Shown one piece after another: positions 1-8,783 of a stretch of 64,000 bases of DNA (positions within the stretch are counted from its first letter, which is position 1; every line of letters starts with the position of its first letter). The translations under genes and the position numbers were made by a program. The stretch covers positions 248,001 to 312,000 of the forward strand of contig CAVSCR010000003.1 of the NCBI GenBank assembly GCA_963726575.1, written 5' to 3'. The notes below the pieces were generated by a model. That model made no database searches, was not told the DNA's origin, and saw only the letters and a list, made by a program, of their open reading frames with translations. The stretch comes from CAVSCR01 sp963726575 (lineage in GTDB: Bacteria > Actinomycetota > Actinomycetes > JAHEKZ01).

Positions 1-400
1 GCCAGGTCGGGTCGGCGGCGATTGCCGGGGAGGCATACCGGTCAAGCGTCAGCCGCACGACGAACCACAGTCCGACCAGGGAGGTGAGGGTCCATCCAAG
101 TTGCGCCAACCCCTGCGGCACAGGGGAGAGCGGGAAGAACAGCAACGCCGAGACCGGCGGGTACGTGAAGGGGTACCCCGAGCCGGTCACCAGCCCGTTG
201 TAGAGGTGATGACCACTCAGCGCCGCCGCGCCGCCGGCGCGGTAAACGGCAAGGTCCAGCTCATAGCCCTGCCACGCGTGCACCAGGTAGCCGGCACAGA
301 CCGCCGCAGCGCCCAGGACCAGCAAGCCCCGGGCCGGCCGGCCCCAACCCCCGACCCACTCGGCCCGCACCGCACGCACCCTACGCCGGAGGCCGCGCAT
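1..400 (-). CDS. GT87-family polyprenol-phosphate mannosyltransferase, N-terminal fragment (cut by window edge)
   Basis: Only the first 133 residues are inside the window. Reading from the ATG at 400 gives a basic N-terminus (MRGLRRRVRAVR), a hydrophobic segment around LLVLGAAAVCAGYLV, then DLAVYRAGGAAAL, HHLYNG and FTYPPVSALLFFPL. The D-VY--GG-A-L / LY / FTYPP series is typical of GT87 (DUF2029) membrane alpha-mannosyltransferases, which move mannose from polyprenyl-phosphate-mannose onto lipoglycans on the outer face of the membrane. A second hydrophobic segment (LTSLVGLWFVVRL) follows. It lies 30 bases after serA on the same strand, separated by a perfect palindrome. No good ribosome binding site precedes the ATG, so the start is uncertain. 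The acceptor cannot be told from this fragment. Confidence 0.75.
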   Translation of the reverse strand, partial: MRGLRRRVRAVRAEWVGGWGRPARGLLVLGAAAVCAGYLVHAWQGYELDLAVYRAGGAAALSGHHLYNGLVTGSGYPFTYPPVSALLFFPLSPVPQGLAQLGWTLTSLVGLWFVVRLTLDRYASPAIAADPTW

Positions 401-411
401 GGCGGCTTGTC

Positions 412-431
412 GTCGGCACGCGCGTGCCGAC
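412..431. terminator. Perfect 20-bp palindrome after serA (hairpin, possible terminator)
   Basis: The bases GTCGGCACGC GCGTGCCGAC form a perfect palindrome (10-bp arms; as RNA an 8-bp stem with a GCGC loop). It touches the serA stop codon and ends 12 bases before the ATG of the next gene on the minus strand. There is no T-tract on either side, so if it terminates it is the hairpin-only kind often seen in high-GC actinobacteria. A protein-binding site for the downstream gene is the alternative. Confidence 0.5.
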
Positions 432-2014
432 TACAGGTCGATCGTTCGCCCGTCGTGGGCGCTGATCCCGGCAACGATCAGCTCGGTGACCTCCGCCGGA
501 ATCACGGAGTCCACGGTCAGGGCGATCAGGGCGTGTCCGCCGAGGGACGTGCGGCTCACCTGCATCCCGGCGATGTTGATGTCGTGCTCGCCGAGGATCC
601 GACCGACGGTGCCGACCACGCCGGGCTTGTCGTGGTAGCGAAAGAACGCGAGGTGGCTGGCCGGAGCGATGTCCACGTCGAACCCATCGATCTCCACGAG
701 CTTCTCGACGTCCTTCGGCCCCGAAAGGGTCCCCGACACCGACACCTGTCGGCCGTCGGCCAACGCACCGCGAACGATGAGCAGGTTCCGGTGATCGGGA
801 CTGTCCCCGTCGACGACGAGGTTGATCACCACACCACGCTCAGCGGCAAGCAGCGGCGCGTTCACGTAGGACACATGCTCGTCGACGATCCCGTCGAAGA
901 CGCCCTTCAGAGCGGCCAGCTCGAGCACCTTGACATCCGCAGCAGCGAGCTCGCCTCGCGCCTCCACGGTCAGCCCCTCAGGGGCGCCCCCGGCCAGCCC
1001 GGTGAAGACGGCGCCGAGCTTCTCGGCCAGTGCAATGAAGGGTCGGACGTCCTCCTCGATCACGCCACCCTCGACGTTGACCGCGTCGGGAACGAGCTCG
1101 CCCGAAAGCGCCAGCCGCACCGATCGGGCGACTGCGATGCCCGCCTTCTCCTGTGCCTCATCGGTGCTCGCTCCCAGGTGCGGCGTCGCCACGACGCGCT
1201 CCAGTGCGAACAGGGGCGAATCCGTGCAGGGCTCCTTGGCATACACGTCGACGCCGGCTCCCCACACGCGACCCGTCGAGATCGCCTCAGCCAGGGCTTG
1301 CTCGTCGACGATGCCACCGCGGGCGGCATTCACGATGATCACCGTCGGCTTGACGAGCGACAGCTGTTCCTCGCCGATCAAGCCGACCGTCTCCGGCGTC
1401 TTGGGCAGGTGCACCGTGATGAAGTCGCTCTGTCGCAGCAACGTGTCCAGTGGGACGAGCGTCACCCCCATCTGGGCAGCGCGGGCCGGCTGCACATACG
1501 GGTCGTACGCGATCACATTGGTACCGAACGCGAGTAGACGCTGTGCGGCCAGCTGTCCGATCCGGCCGAGGCCGACCACGCCGACCGTCTTCCCGTACAC
1601 CTCGATGCCGGTGTACCGGGATCGCGCCCACTCTCCGCGCCGCAGGGCAGCGTCCGCTTGAGGGATGTTGCGTGCAGCGGCCAGCAACAAGGCCACAGCC
1701 AGCTCCGCCGCGCTGACGATGTTCGAGGTCGGCGCATTCACGACCATCACGCCAGCCTGGGTGGCAGCTGCGACGTCGACGTTGTCCAGCCCCACGCCCG
1801 CACGGGCGACCACCCGCAGCTTCGACGCAGCAGCCAGCACGTCGGCGTCGACCCGAGTGGCGCTGCGCACGAGGATCGCGTCGACGTCGCGCACGCAGGC
1901 CAGCAGCTCGGCCCGATCGGCACCGTTGCAGTGCCGCACCTCGAAGTCCGGCCCCAGGGCCTCGAGGGTGGCCGGCGACAGCTCCTCGGCGATGAGGACC
2001 ACGGGTCGGGTCAC
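431..2014 (-). CDS. serA: D-3-phosphoglycerate dehydrogenase
   Basis: Catalyses NAD-dependent oxidation of 3-phosphoglycerate, the first step of serine synthesis. At 527 residues it has the long actinobacterial form. An N-terminal 2-hydroxyacid dehydrogenase region carries the Rossmann motif GLGRIGQLAA, the catalytic Arg in NAARGGIVDE and the catalytic His in TPHLGAST. An intervening (ASB) domain follows, then a C-terminal ACT domain (FFRYHDKPGVVGTVGRILGE) that binds serine for feedback inhibition in related enzymes. It starts at GTG 2014. It is near ilvC and divergent from the surface protein at 2248, consistent with the conserved serA-ilv neighbourhood. Confidence 0.97.
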   Translation of the reverse strand: MTRPVVLIAEELSPATLEALGPDFEVRHCNGADRAELLACVRDVDAILVRSATRVDADVLAAASKLRVVARAGVGLDNVDVAAATQAGVMVVNAPTSNIVSAAELAVALLLAAARNIPQADAALRRGEWARSRYTGIEVYGKTVGVVGLGRIGQLAAQRLLAFGTNVIAYDPYVQPARAAQMGVTLVPLDTLLRQSDFITVHLPKTPETVGLIGEEQLSLVKPTVIIVNAARGGIVDEQALAEAISTGRVWGAGVDVYAKEPCTDSPLFALERVVATPHLGASTDEAQEKAGIAVARSVRLALSGELVPDAVNVEGGVIEEDVRPFIALAEKLGAVFTGLAGGAPEGLTVEARGELAAADVKVLELAALKGVFDGIVDEHVSYVNAPLLAAERGVVINLVVDGDSPDHRNLLIVRGALADGRQVSVSGTLSGPKDVEKLVEIDGFDVDIAPASHLAFFRYHDKPGVVGTVGRILGEHDINIAGMQVSRTSLGGHALIALTVDSVIPAEVTELIVAGISAHDGRTIDL

Positions 2015-2247
2015 GGCGCGTCAACGTCCTTCGCAGTAGTGGAGCCGGCGATTCTACTGAGCAGGTGAGGACGTTCCTCGGCCGGCGGGTGCGTCGAGGA
2101 GATCTGCTTGGACACGGCCAGGCATCACGTCGTCGCCGTGCGTGATCACGGTCGACTGCGCGGGTGGGCTGGCCTGACCCGATGCCGAAGCACCCCCGGC
2201 CGTGGGGCACCCTTGGTCGCCAGACAAGGTCGGACAAGGGGTGGACG

Positions 2248-5200
2248 TTGCGTAGGAGTCGACGCGCGAGGGTGTCGGTCGCCCGTCGGCGCGCCCTCGC
2301 GGGACTCGCCGCCCTGGTCGTCGCCGCCTTCGTCGGTGGCCTGCTGCCGCTGACACCGTGGGCTCCCTCGTGGGTCGCGCCCGTGGCCGCGGCCGCCGGC
2401 CCGGCCATTCCAGGCACCGTGTCCGATCGCCCCGACGACCACACCCTCAGCGCGGCCAACGGCGAGGTGCGCGCGCTGGCACAGGTCGGCAACCGCATCT
2501 ATCTCGGCGGCACATTCACCAAGGTCGGGCCCGCGCGGTTGGGCGCCGCTGGCGTTCTCCAGACGCGTCACCGCGCCTTCAGCGGGCACTTCCCTGATGT
2601 CTCCGGCGTGGTCTATGCGGCGGCGGCCGACGGTCACGGCGGTTGGTACCTCGGGGGAAGCTTCACCACGGTGGGCGGCGCGTCTCGAGCCAACCTCGCT
2701 CACGTCCTGGCCAACGGGCGGGTGGCGCGCTGGAGTCCGCACCCCAACGGCGCCGTCAGAGCGCTCACCCTGACCCGCAGCGGCGTCGTCGTCGGCGGCG
2801 ACTTCACCACCATGTCGGGGCGGCCGGCCGGGCACCTGGTCAGCCTCGCGTTGCGCACCGGCCACATCCGGTGGGACGCCGCCCTGGACGACTCCGCCCT
2901 GAGTCTCGCCCTGAGCTCGGACCAGAGGACCGTCTACGTCGGAGGCGCGTTCACCCACGCACGCGTGACTGTGCGCCGCGGGCTCCTGGCGCTGAGCGCG
3001 CGATCGGGCCGGCTGGACCGGCGGTTCCACCCGAGTGTGGACGGGCCCGTCCGGGCGCTTGCGGTCGACGGCAAGACCGTCTGGCTGGGCGGTGATTTCA
3101 CCTCGGTGGCCGGTCGGCCGCATCGCCATCTCGCGGCCGTGACGACCTCGGGGACGCCGCGCCGGAGCCCGAGCACGGACGCAGCGGTGCTGGCGCTGGT
3201 CATCGACCGAGGTCACCACCGGGTGTTCCTGGCAGGCAAGTTCGGCCGCGTGGCCGGCCTGAGGCGACCGCGCCTGGCAGCCGTGTCGACGACGACTGGC
3301 AAGCTGGGCCGGATCCACCTGACCCACCCCAGCGGTGAAGTCCGCGCGCTGAGCATCAGTCACGGGAGCCTCATCCTGGCCGGGGACTTCCAGGACAGCC
3401 CGGTCAAGACGGCTCCCGGCGTGCTGGCGCAGATCCCGCTGAACTCCGCGGCAGTCCGGCATGCCGTCCCGTTCGAGGCAGCACCCGCCTCCATGAGTCG
3501 GCCCAGCCGGGACGGGGGCGGCGTCTACGCGCTGGCCACCGGGCTGTCGGGACGCGTTCTGGTGGGCGGCGACTTCTCCGACTACGGGCTGGTCACCCGA
3601 CGGCACCTGGCGGCGTTCAACGCCGACACCGGGGCACTCGACCGTACGTTCCGTCCGCGCGTCGACGGTCCGATCTACACGCTGAAGTCCACACCCAGCG
3701 GCCAGGCGCTGTTCCTCGGCGGCGCGTTCCACACCGTCGACAGGTTGGCCCGCAAGAACCTGGCCCGCATCGGCTCGGTTCGTGGCGAACTCGACAAGGT
3801 CTTCCGGGCCGACACCAACGCCTTCGTCAAGGACATGGCCGTGTCGAGCAACGGACGCCTGTACGTGGCAGGCCCGTTCGTCACGCTCGGCGGAGCGCCG
3901 GCTCGGCATCTCGCAGCGCTATCGGCCACCACCGGACACCTCCTGGGCGGCTTCACCATGCCGGTCACGAGGCCCACCAACGAAGTCAGCGACGGAGTCC
4001 GGGCCATCGCCTTGTCCCCGGATGAGCAGACCCTGGCAGTCGTCGGCAACTTCCGCCGCGTCGGTGGCATCGATCGACCGCTGGTGGCGCTGATCGATGT
4101 GGGGGTCACCCCGGCCAAGGTGCGCGCGTGGCGAACCACGTTGTATGACACGCCCTGCGCAGCTGGCCGGGTTGGTCGGATGCGCGACGTCGCCTTCTCA
4201 CCAAATGGATCGCAGCTGTTCGTCGTGAGCGCCGGAACATACAACCCGCCTGCTTGTGACTCGGTCAATGCCTTCCCAGTCGTTCCCAACCATGCCGATG
4301 TGACACCACAGTGGACCGCGCGGATAGGCGACAGCATCGAGACCGTCATCGCAGCCCCGGGCACGGTGTACCTGGGCGGCCACTTCCGCGTCATCGACCG
4401 CACCACATGGACCGACCCTCGGTACCACCTCGCCGCGCTGGACTCCGCCACGGGTCGACCCCTCTCCTGGCAGCCGAACGCCAACGGGTTCCGGGGCGTG
4501 CGCGAGCTCGAGATGGGTCCCTCGGGGCTGTTGGTCGGTAGCGACGCGAAGGCGTTCGCCCAACTGCCCCACGGACGAGTCGCCGTGTTCGCGCCGGCCC
4601 CCCCGGGGCTGTCCGTGCGGGTGACCGGCAGCCGGGCCTGGGTACCACCGGCCGGCGCCTCCGTCACCTTCGACGTCACCTTGAGCAACACCTCTGGCGC
4701 CGCACTTGCCGTGAACGGCCTCACCGACAGCCACCTCGGCAACCTCGACGGAGTGGGGACCTGCGCCGTGCCGGCGACGATCATGGCCGGGTCGTCGTAC
4801 GAGTGCCACTACGCCGCGATCGTCAGTGGCAAGGCGGGCAGCGGTGTCAAGCACACGGTCACCGCAAGCACCGGCGCGGCGACCGCCAGCGACACGGTCA
4901 AGACCACGATGGTCGCCCACGTCCCCACGGTCCGGCTCTCGGCGAGGACTGCCCCGATCCGGGTGCCGCGTGCCGGTGCGCGGATCCGGATCGGAGTGAC
5001 GCTCACCAACGTCGACCCCGTCAGCTCGGTCGTCATCAAGACGCTCGCCTCGAACCGCTGGGGCGACCTCACCTCCACCTGCGGGTTCCCCAAGACCGTC
5101 GCGCCGAACGCCAGCGTCTGGTGCCGCCTCGACCCACGCGTCGGCGGCGCGCCCGGGACCTCTGTCCCCTTGCGGTTCAGCGCCACGGGGACGGTCGGCA

Positions 5201-5250
5201 CCCACTCCTTCAGCGCCGCAGGTCAGGTGCGCGTGCGGGTGGCGGGGTAG
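2248..5250 (+). CDS. Secreted beta-propeller repeat surface protein
   Basis: About 1000 residues. I chose TTG 2248 because AAGGGG lies six bases upstream; the frame is open back to 2164 and GTG 2272 is an alternative. A basic n-region and a long Ala/Leu/Val segment (LAGLAALVVAAFVGG) ending in VAAAAGP look like a signal peptide. The body holds at least ten degenerate repeats of the form YLGGTFTKVG, WYLGGSFTTVG, VVVGGDFTTMSG, WLGGDFTSVAG, each followed by LA-L---TG, typical of delta-60/PQQ-like beta-propellers. The last ~220 residues form two Ig-like segments with Cys pairs (for example GTCAVPA and YECHYAA). No LPXTG motif or C-terminal anchor is visible. Its function is unknown; adhesion or carbohydrate binding is only a guess. 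The protein at 52831-55608 uses similar propeller repeats. Confidence 0.8.
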   Translation: MRRSRRARVSVARRRALAGLAALVVAAFVGGLLPLTPWAPSWVAPVAAAAGPAIPGTVSDRPDDHTLSAANGEVRALAQVGNRIYLGGTFTKVGPARLGAAGVLQTRHRAFSGHFPDVSGVVYAAAADGHGGWYLGGSFTTVGGASRANLAHVLANGRVARWSPHPNGAVRALTLTRSGVVVGGDFTTMSGRPAGHLVSLALRTGHIRWDAALDDSALSLALSSDQRTVYVGGAFTHARVTVRRGLLALSARSGRLDRRFHPSVDGPVRALAVDGKTVWLGGDFTSVAGRPHRHLAAVTTSGTPRRSPSTDAAVLALVIDRGHHRVFLAGKFGRVAGLRRPRLAAVSTTTGKLGRIHLTHPSGEVRALSISHGSLILAGDFQDSPVKTAPGVLAQIPLNSAAVRHAVPFEAAPASMSRPSRDGGGVYALATGLSGRVLVGGDFSDYGLVTRRHLAAFNADTGALDRTFRPRVDGPIYTLKSTPSGQALFLGGAFHTVDRLARKNLARIGSVRGELDKVFRADTNAFVKDMAVSSNGRLYVAGPFVTLGGAPARHLAALSATTGHLLGGFTMPVTRPTNEVSDGVRAIALSPDEQTLAVVGNFRRVGGIDRPLVALIDVGVTPAKVRAWRTTLYDTPCAAGRVGRMRDVAFSPNGSQLFVVSAGTYNPPACDSVNAFPVVPNHADVTPQWTARIGDSIETVIAAPGTVYLGGHFRVIDRTTWTDPRYHLAALDSATGRPLSWQPNANGFRGVRELEMGPSGLLVGSDAKAFAQLPHGRVAVFAPAPPGLSVRVTGSRAWVPPAGASVTFDVTLSNTSGAALAVNGLTDSHLGNLDGVGTCAVPATIMAGSSYECHYAAIVSGKAGSGVKHTVTASTGAATASDTVKTTMVAHVPTVRLSARTAPIRVPRAGARIRIGVTLTNVDPVSSVVIKTLASNRWGDLTSTCGFPKTVAPNASVWCRLDPRVGGAPGTSVPLRFSATGTVGTHSFSAAGQVRVRVAG

Positions 5251-5265
5251 ACGCACCGCTCAGGG

Positions 5266-6294
5266 TCAGCGGGCGGCCGTGCCCTCTACGTAGTCGTCGT
5301 CCCCGCTGTCGACCCAAGCCATCATCGACCGTAGCGACTTGCCCACCTGCTCGATGGGGTGCTGCTCGGCTTGGGCCCGCAGGCTCCGGAACTCCGGGGC
5401 ACCTGCGTCCTGGTCGGCAATGAACCGGGCAGCGAAGGCACCTGACTGGATATCCGCGAGCACCGCCTTCATGTTCGCCTTGACGTGCGCATCGATGATG
5501 CGGGGCCCGGACACGTAGTCGCCGTACTCAGCGGTGTCCGACACCGACCACCGCTGCTTGGCGATGCCGCCCTCGTACATGAGGTCCACGATCAGCTTCA
5601 GCTCGTGCAGGCACTCGAAGTAGGCGACTTCGGGCTGATAACCCGCGTCCACCAACGTCTCGAAGCCGGCCTGCACCAGCGCCGACGCCCCACCGCACAG
5701 CACCGCCTGCTCGCCGAACAGGTCGGTCTCGGTCTCCTCGGTGAACGTCGTCTTGATCCCGCCGGCACGCAGTCCGCCGATCGCCCTTGCGTAGGACAAA
5801 GCGACGCCCCAGGCCGCTCCCGTCGCATCCTGCTCGACCGCCACGATCACCGGGACCCCCCGCCCGTTCGTGTACTCCCGTCGCACGAGGTGGCCGGGCC
5901 CCTTGGGAGCGACCATGCAGACGTCGACGCCGCCGGGCGGCTTGATGTAGCCGAAGCGGATGTTGAAACCGTGCCCGAAGAACACCGCGTCGCCGTCCCT
6001 CAGGTGCGGCTCGATGTCAGCGGTGTACAGCCCACGCTGGGCCGGGTCGGGTGCCAGGATCATGACGACGTCGGCCTCGTCGGCAGCCTCGCTCGTGCTC
6101 ACCACTCGCAGGCCGTCGGCCTGCGCCTTGGACCGACTCGCGGAGTCCTCCTTCAGGCCGACGCGCACATCGACGCCGGAGTCGCGCAGGTTCTGGGCAT
6201 GCGCGTGCCCCTGGCTGCCGTAGCCGATCACCGCCACGCGACGGCCCTGGATCAACGCGAGATCGGCGTCGGATTCGTAGAACAGCTGAGCCAC
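5266..6294 (-). CDS. ilvC: Ketol-acid reductoisomerase
   Basis: NADPH-dependent isomerisation and reduction of acetolactate or acetohydroxybutyrate, second step of valine/isoleucine synthesis. The protein starts MAQLFYESDADLALIQGR and shows the nucleotide motif GYGSQGHAHAQNLRDSG, then the knotted C-terminal domain (FGEQAVLCGG, ECLHELKLIVDLMYEGG). A GTG at 6303 is in frame, but AAGGAG (6303-6308, minus strand) sits exactly eight bases before GTG 6294, and starting there gives the usual family N-terminus, so 342 residues is preferred. It follows ilvN by 83 bases and converges on the propeller gene with a 15-base gap. Confidence 0.97.
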   Translation of the reverse strand: MAQLFYESDADLALIQGRRVAVIGYGSQGHAHAQNLRDSGVDVRVGLKEDSASRSKAQADGLRVVSTSEAADEADVVMILAPDPAQRGLYTADIEPHLRDGDAVFFGHGFNIRFGYIKPPGGVDVCMVAPKGPGHLVRREYTNGRGVPVIVAVEQDATGAAWGVALSYARAIGGLRAGGIKTTFTEETETDLFGEQAVLCGGASALVQAGFETLVDAGYQPEVAYFECLHELKLIVDLMYEGGIAKQRWSVSDTAEYGDYVSGPRIIDAHVKANMKAVLADIQSGAFAARFIADQDAGAPEFRSLRAQAEQHPIEQVGKSLRSMMAWVDSGDDDYVEGTAAR

Positions 6295-6377
6295 GGTGGG
6301 CACTCCTTCATCTGAGCGACTGGCAGACCGGGAACGGACGCGGGACGACGACGGTAGTAGGGACGTCTGACCGGGAG

Positions 6378-6902
6378 CTAAGCGGGACGCTCGGCGGCCC
6401 GCAGACTGCGGTCTGACATCGAGCGCGCCCCGCGACCGATCGCCACCATGCCCGACTGCACGAGCTCCTTGATACCGAACGGCTCGAGCACCCTGAGCAG
6501 GGCATCGAGCTTGTCGGCGTTGCCGGTGGCTTCGATGACGACGCTCTCCGGCGACACGTCGACCACCTTGGCGCGGAACAGCTGCACGGCCTCCAGTACG
6601 CGTGACCGCGACTCCAGGTCTGCTCGCACCTTGACCAGCAGGATCTCCCGCTGCACCGAGGCGTCGCCCTCGAGCTCGACGATCTTCAACACGTTGATCA
6701 GCTTGTTCAGCTGCTTGGTCACCTGCTCGAGCGGCAGGTCCTCGACGTTCACCGCAATCGTCATGCGCGAGACGCCGGGAATCTCGGTAGGACCGACAGC
6801 GAGTGACTCGATGTTGAAGCCGCGGCGAGAGAACAGCCCGGCGATGCGGGCGAGAACACCGGGCTGGTCCTCGACCAGGACGGAGAGCGTGTGCCGCGTC
6901 AT
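6378..6902 (-). CDS. ilvN: Acetolactate synthase small (regulatory) subunit
   Basis: Regulatory partner of IlvB (also called ilvH). It is 174 residues, with an N-terminal ACT domain (HTLSVLVEDQPGVLARIAGLFSRRGFNIESL) that binds valine in characterised homologues, and a C-terminal ALS-small domain (EILLVKVRA, VVIEATGNADKLDALLRVLEPFGIKELVQSG). It overlaps the end of ilvB by four bases (ATGA), so the two subunits are translationally coupled. Confidence 0.97.
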   Translation of the reverse strand: MTRHTLSVLVEDQPGVLARIAGLFSRRGFNIESLAVGPTEIPGVSRMTIAVNVEDLPLEQVTKQLNKLINVLKIVELEGDASVQREILLVKVRADLESRSRVLEAVQLFRAKVVDVSPESVVIEATGNADKLDALLRVLEPFGIKELVQSGMVAIGRGARSMSDRSLRAAERPA

Positions 6903-8644
6903 GTCAACTCGTCCTTCTCCCAGGCCGGCGCCATGTTGCGCGCTACCTGGATGTCGTCGTTGCTCGTGCCGGCGGCCACCATCGGCCAGACCATCGCGTC
7001 CTTGTGCACCACGAAGTCGACGACGACAGGTCGATCAGTCACGTCCATCGCCTTCTCGATCGTCGCCTCGACGTCGGCCGCGGTCTCGCAACGCAGCCCG
7101 ACGCACCCGTACGCATCGGCCAGCTTCGCAAAGTCGGGAATCCGTCCGCTGTGCAGATCGGTGTTGCTGTAGCGCTCGTTGTAGAACAGCGTCTGCCACT
7201 GCCGCACCATGCCAAGGCTGCTGTTGTTGATGACCGCGACCTTGATCGGGATGTCGTTCAACGCGCAGGTCGCCAGCTCCTGGTTGGTCATCTGGAAGCA
7301 CCCGTCGCCGTCGATGGCCCACACCGTCGCCTCGGGACGGCCCACCTTCGCCCCCATCGCCGCCGGCACTGCGTAACCCATGGTCCCGAGGCCGCCGGAG
7401 TTCAACCACGTGCGTGGATGCTCGTAGCGGATGTACTGGGCCGCCCACATCTGGTGCTGGCCGACCCCAGCGGTGAAGATCGTGTCCGGACCGGTCACGG
7501 CCCCCAACCGCTCGATCACGTACTGCGGCGACAACGAACCGTCCTCGGGCGTCACATAGCCAAGCGGGTACGTGTCACGCAGCCGGTTCAGCATCTCCCA
7601 CCAGGCCACGTACTCGCCGCGCCGCCCGGCTTCGTGCTCAGCACGAATCGCCTGGATGAGATCGCCGATCACCTCTCGGGCATCCCCCACGATCGGGACG
7701 TCTGCCGTGCGGTTCTTGGAGATCTCCGCCGGGTCGATGTCGGCGTGCACGATCGTGGCTCCCGGGGCGAAGGTGTCCAGCCGCCCCGTGACCCGGTCGT
7801 CGAACCGGGCGCCCAGGGCCACGATCAGGTCGCTCTGCTGCAGCGCCCCCACGGCAGCGACGGTTCCGTGCATGCCGGGCATCCCCAGGTGCTGTCGGTG
7901 GCTGTCGGGGAACGCACCGCGCGCCATCAACGTCGTGACCACGGGGACCCCGGTGAGCTCCGCCAGGGTGAACAGCTCCGGGCATGCCTCGGCGCGAATC
8001 ACGCCGCCACCGACGTAGAGCACCGGACGGCGGGCCTCGGTGATGAGCCGCGCGGCCTCGCGCACCTGCTTGCTGTGGGGACGGATCGTCGGGCGGTAGC
8101 CGGGCAGATCGACACTGGTCGGCCAGTCGAAGGTGGTCATCGCCTGCATGGCGTCCTTCGAGATGTCCAGCAGCACTGGCCCTGGCCGACCGGTCGACGC
8201 GATGTGGAACGCCTCGGCCACCGCTCGCGGGATGTCATCTGCCTTCGTGACGAGGAAGTTGTGCTTGGTGATCGGCATCGTGATGCCGCGGATGTCGGCT
8301 TCCTGGAATGCGTCGGTGCCGATCGCGGCACTGGCCACCTGACCGGTGATCGCCACCATGGGGACAGAGTCCATGTGCGCGTCGGCGATCGGTGTCACGA
8401 GGTTGGTGGCACCGGGGCCGGACGTCGCCATGCACACCCCGACGCGTCCCGTCGCGGCCGCGTAGCCCTCCGCGGCGTGACCGGCGCCCTGCTCGTGGCG
8501 AACCAGGATGTGGCGGATCGAGGAGTCGAACAACGGGTCGTAGGCCGGGAGGATCGCGCCGCCGGGAATGCCGAAGATCGTCTCGACGCCGGCAGCCTCC
8601 AGGGCGCGCACGAGGCTCTGGGCTCCAGTGATCGGTTCGGTCAT
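6899..8644 (-). CDS. ilvB: Acetolactate synthase large (catalytic) subunit
   Basis: Thiamine-diphosphate enzyme joining two pyruvates, or pyruvate and 2-oxobutyrate, to start branched-chain amino acid synthesis. Visible features: the catalytic Glu in RHEQGAGHAAEGYA, the ThDP/Mg motif starting GDGCFQMTNQE and ending in NN, and FAD-domain sequence (ARFDDRVTG). An upstream ATG at 8668 is in frame, but it lies inside the attenuator T-tract region. AGAAGGA precedes the ATG at 8644 (MTEPITGAQ), giving 581 residues. Expression is probably controlled by the leader peptide and terminator at 8670-8771. Confidence 0.97.
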   Translation of the reverse strand: MTEPITGAQSLVRALEAAGVETIFGIPGGAILPAYDPLFDSSIRHILVRHEQGAGHAAEGYAAATGRVGVCMATSGPGATNLVTPIADAHMDSVPMVAITGQVASAAIGTDAFQEADIRGITMPITKHNFLVTKADDIPRAVAEAFHIASTGRPGPVLLDISKDAMQAMTTFDWPTSVDLPGYRPTIRPHSKQVREAARLITEARRPVLYVGGGVIRAEACPELFTLAELTGVPVVTTLMARGAFPDSHRQHLGMPGMHGTVAAVGALQQSDLIVALGARFDDRVTGRLDTFAPGATIVHADIDPAEISKNRTADVPIVGDAREVIGDLIQAIRAEHEAGRRGEYVAWWEMLNRLRDTYPLGYVTPEDGSLSPQYVIERLGAVTGPDTIFTAGVGQHQMWAAQYIRYEHPRTWLNSGGLGTMGYAVPAAMGAKVGRPEATVWAIDGDGCFQMTNQELATCALNDIPIKVAVINNSSLGMVRQWQTLFYNERYSNTDLHSGRIPDFAKLADAYGCVGLRCETAADVEATIEKAMDVTDRPVVVDFVVHKDAMVWPMVAAGTSNDDIQVARNMAPAWEKDELT

Positions 8645-8669
8645 CGGGTTCCTTCTGTCGTCGGGCACG

Positions 8670-8705
8670 AAAAAACCCCTCCGACCCGTTGGGTCCGTCG
8701 AGGGG
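8670..8705 (-). terminator. Rho-independent attenuator terminator upstream of ilvB
   Basis: On the minus strand CCCCTC-GACGGACCC, loop AAC, GGGTC-GGAGGGG forms a strong GC-rich stem followed directly by TTTTTT, then 25 bases later the ilvB start. It is the only classical intrinsic terminator I recognised in the window. Its position between a branched-chain-rich leader peptide and ilvB marks it as an attenuator. Confidence 0.88.
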
Positions 8706-8707
8706 CA

Positions 8708-8742
8708 GCGCGCGGATGGACGAATCGGCTCAGGCCGCGCGC
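8708..8742 (-). promoter_or_regulatory. Alternative pairing segment of the ilvB leader RNA
   Basis: Plus-strand 8708-8715 (GCGCGCGG) and 8735-8742 (CCGCGCGC) are exact reverse complements. They lie between the leader peptide codons and the terminator. GGACG (8743-8747, minus) and CGTCC within the same stretch can also pair. Such a hairpin overlapping the end of the leader ORF is what an attenuator uses to switch between terminating and read-through folds. The actual alternative fold is inferred, not computed. Confidence 0.5.
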
Positions 8743-8771
8743 CGTCCGATTACGAGGAGAAGCTTCCGCAC
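8730..8771 (-). CDS. ilvB leader peptide (13 residues, LLLVI run)
   Basis: A GTG-initiated ORF on the minus strand reads MRKLLLVIGRRAA then TGA. Five consecutive codons are Leu-Leu-Leu-Val-Ile, the end products of the pathway, which is the signature of ribosome-mediated transcription attenuation. It stops 25 bases before the terminator stem. The ribosome binding site is weak (a GGGCGGA stretch, or GGCGAG, just upstream), so the start is less sure than the codon content. Ribosomes stalling at LLLVI when charged tRNAs are scarce would block the GCGCGCGG pairing and allow read-through into ilvB-ilvN-ilvC. Confidence 0.85.
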   Translation of the reverse strand: MRKLLLVIGRRAA

Positions 8772-8783
8772 CTCGCCAGGGTC

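Noticed and set aside
101..1537. Plus-strand open frame over serA and the GT87 fragment
   Set aside because: Antisense to serA, which has all catalytic motifs.
2146..3909. Minus-strand open frame of about 587 residues over the propeller gene
   Set aside because: Low-complexity Arg/Gly/Ala translation, no start signal, opposite to a gene with a signal peptide and ordered repeats.
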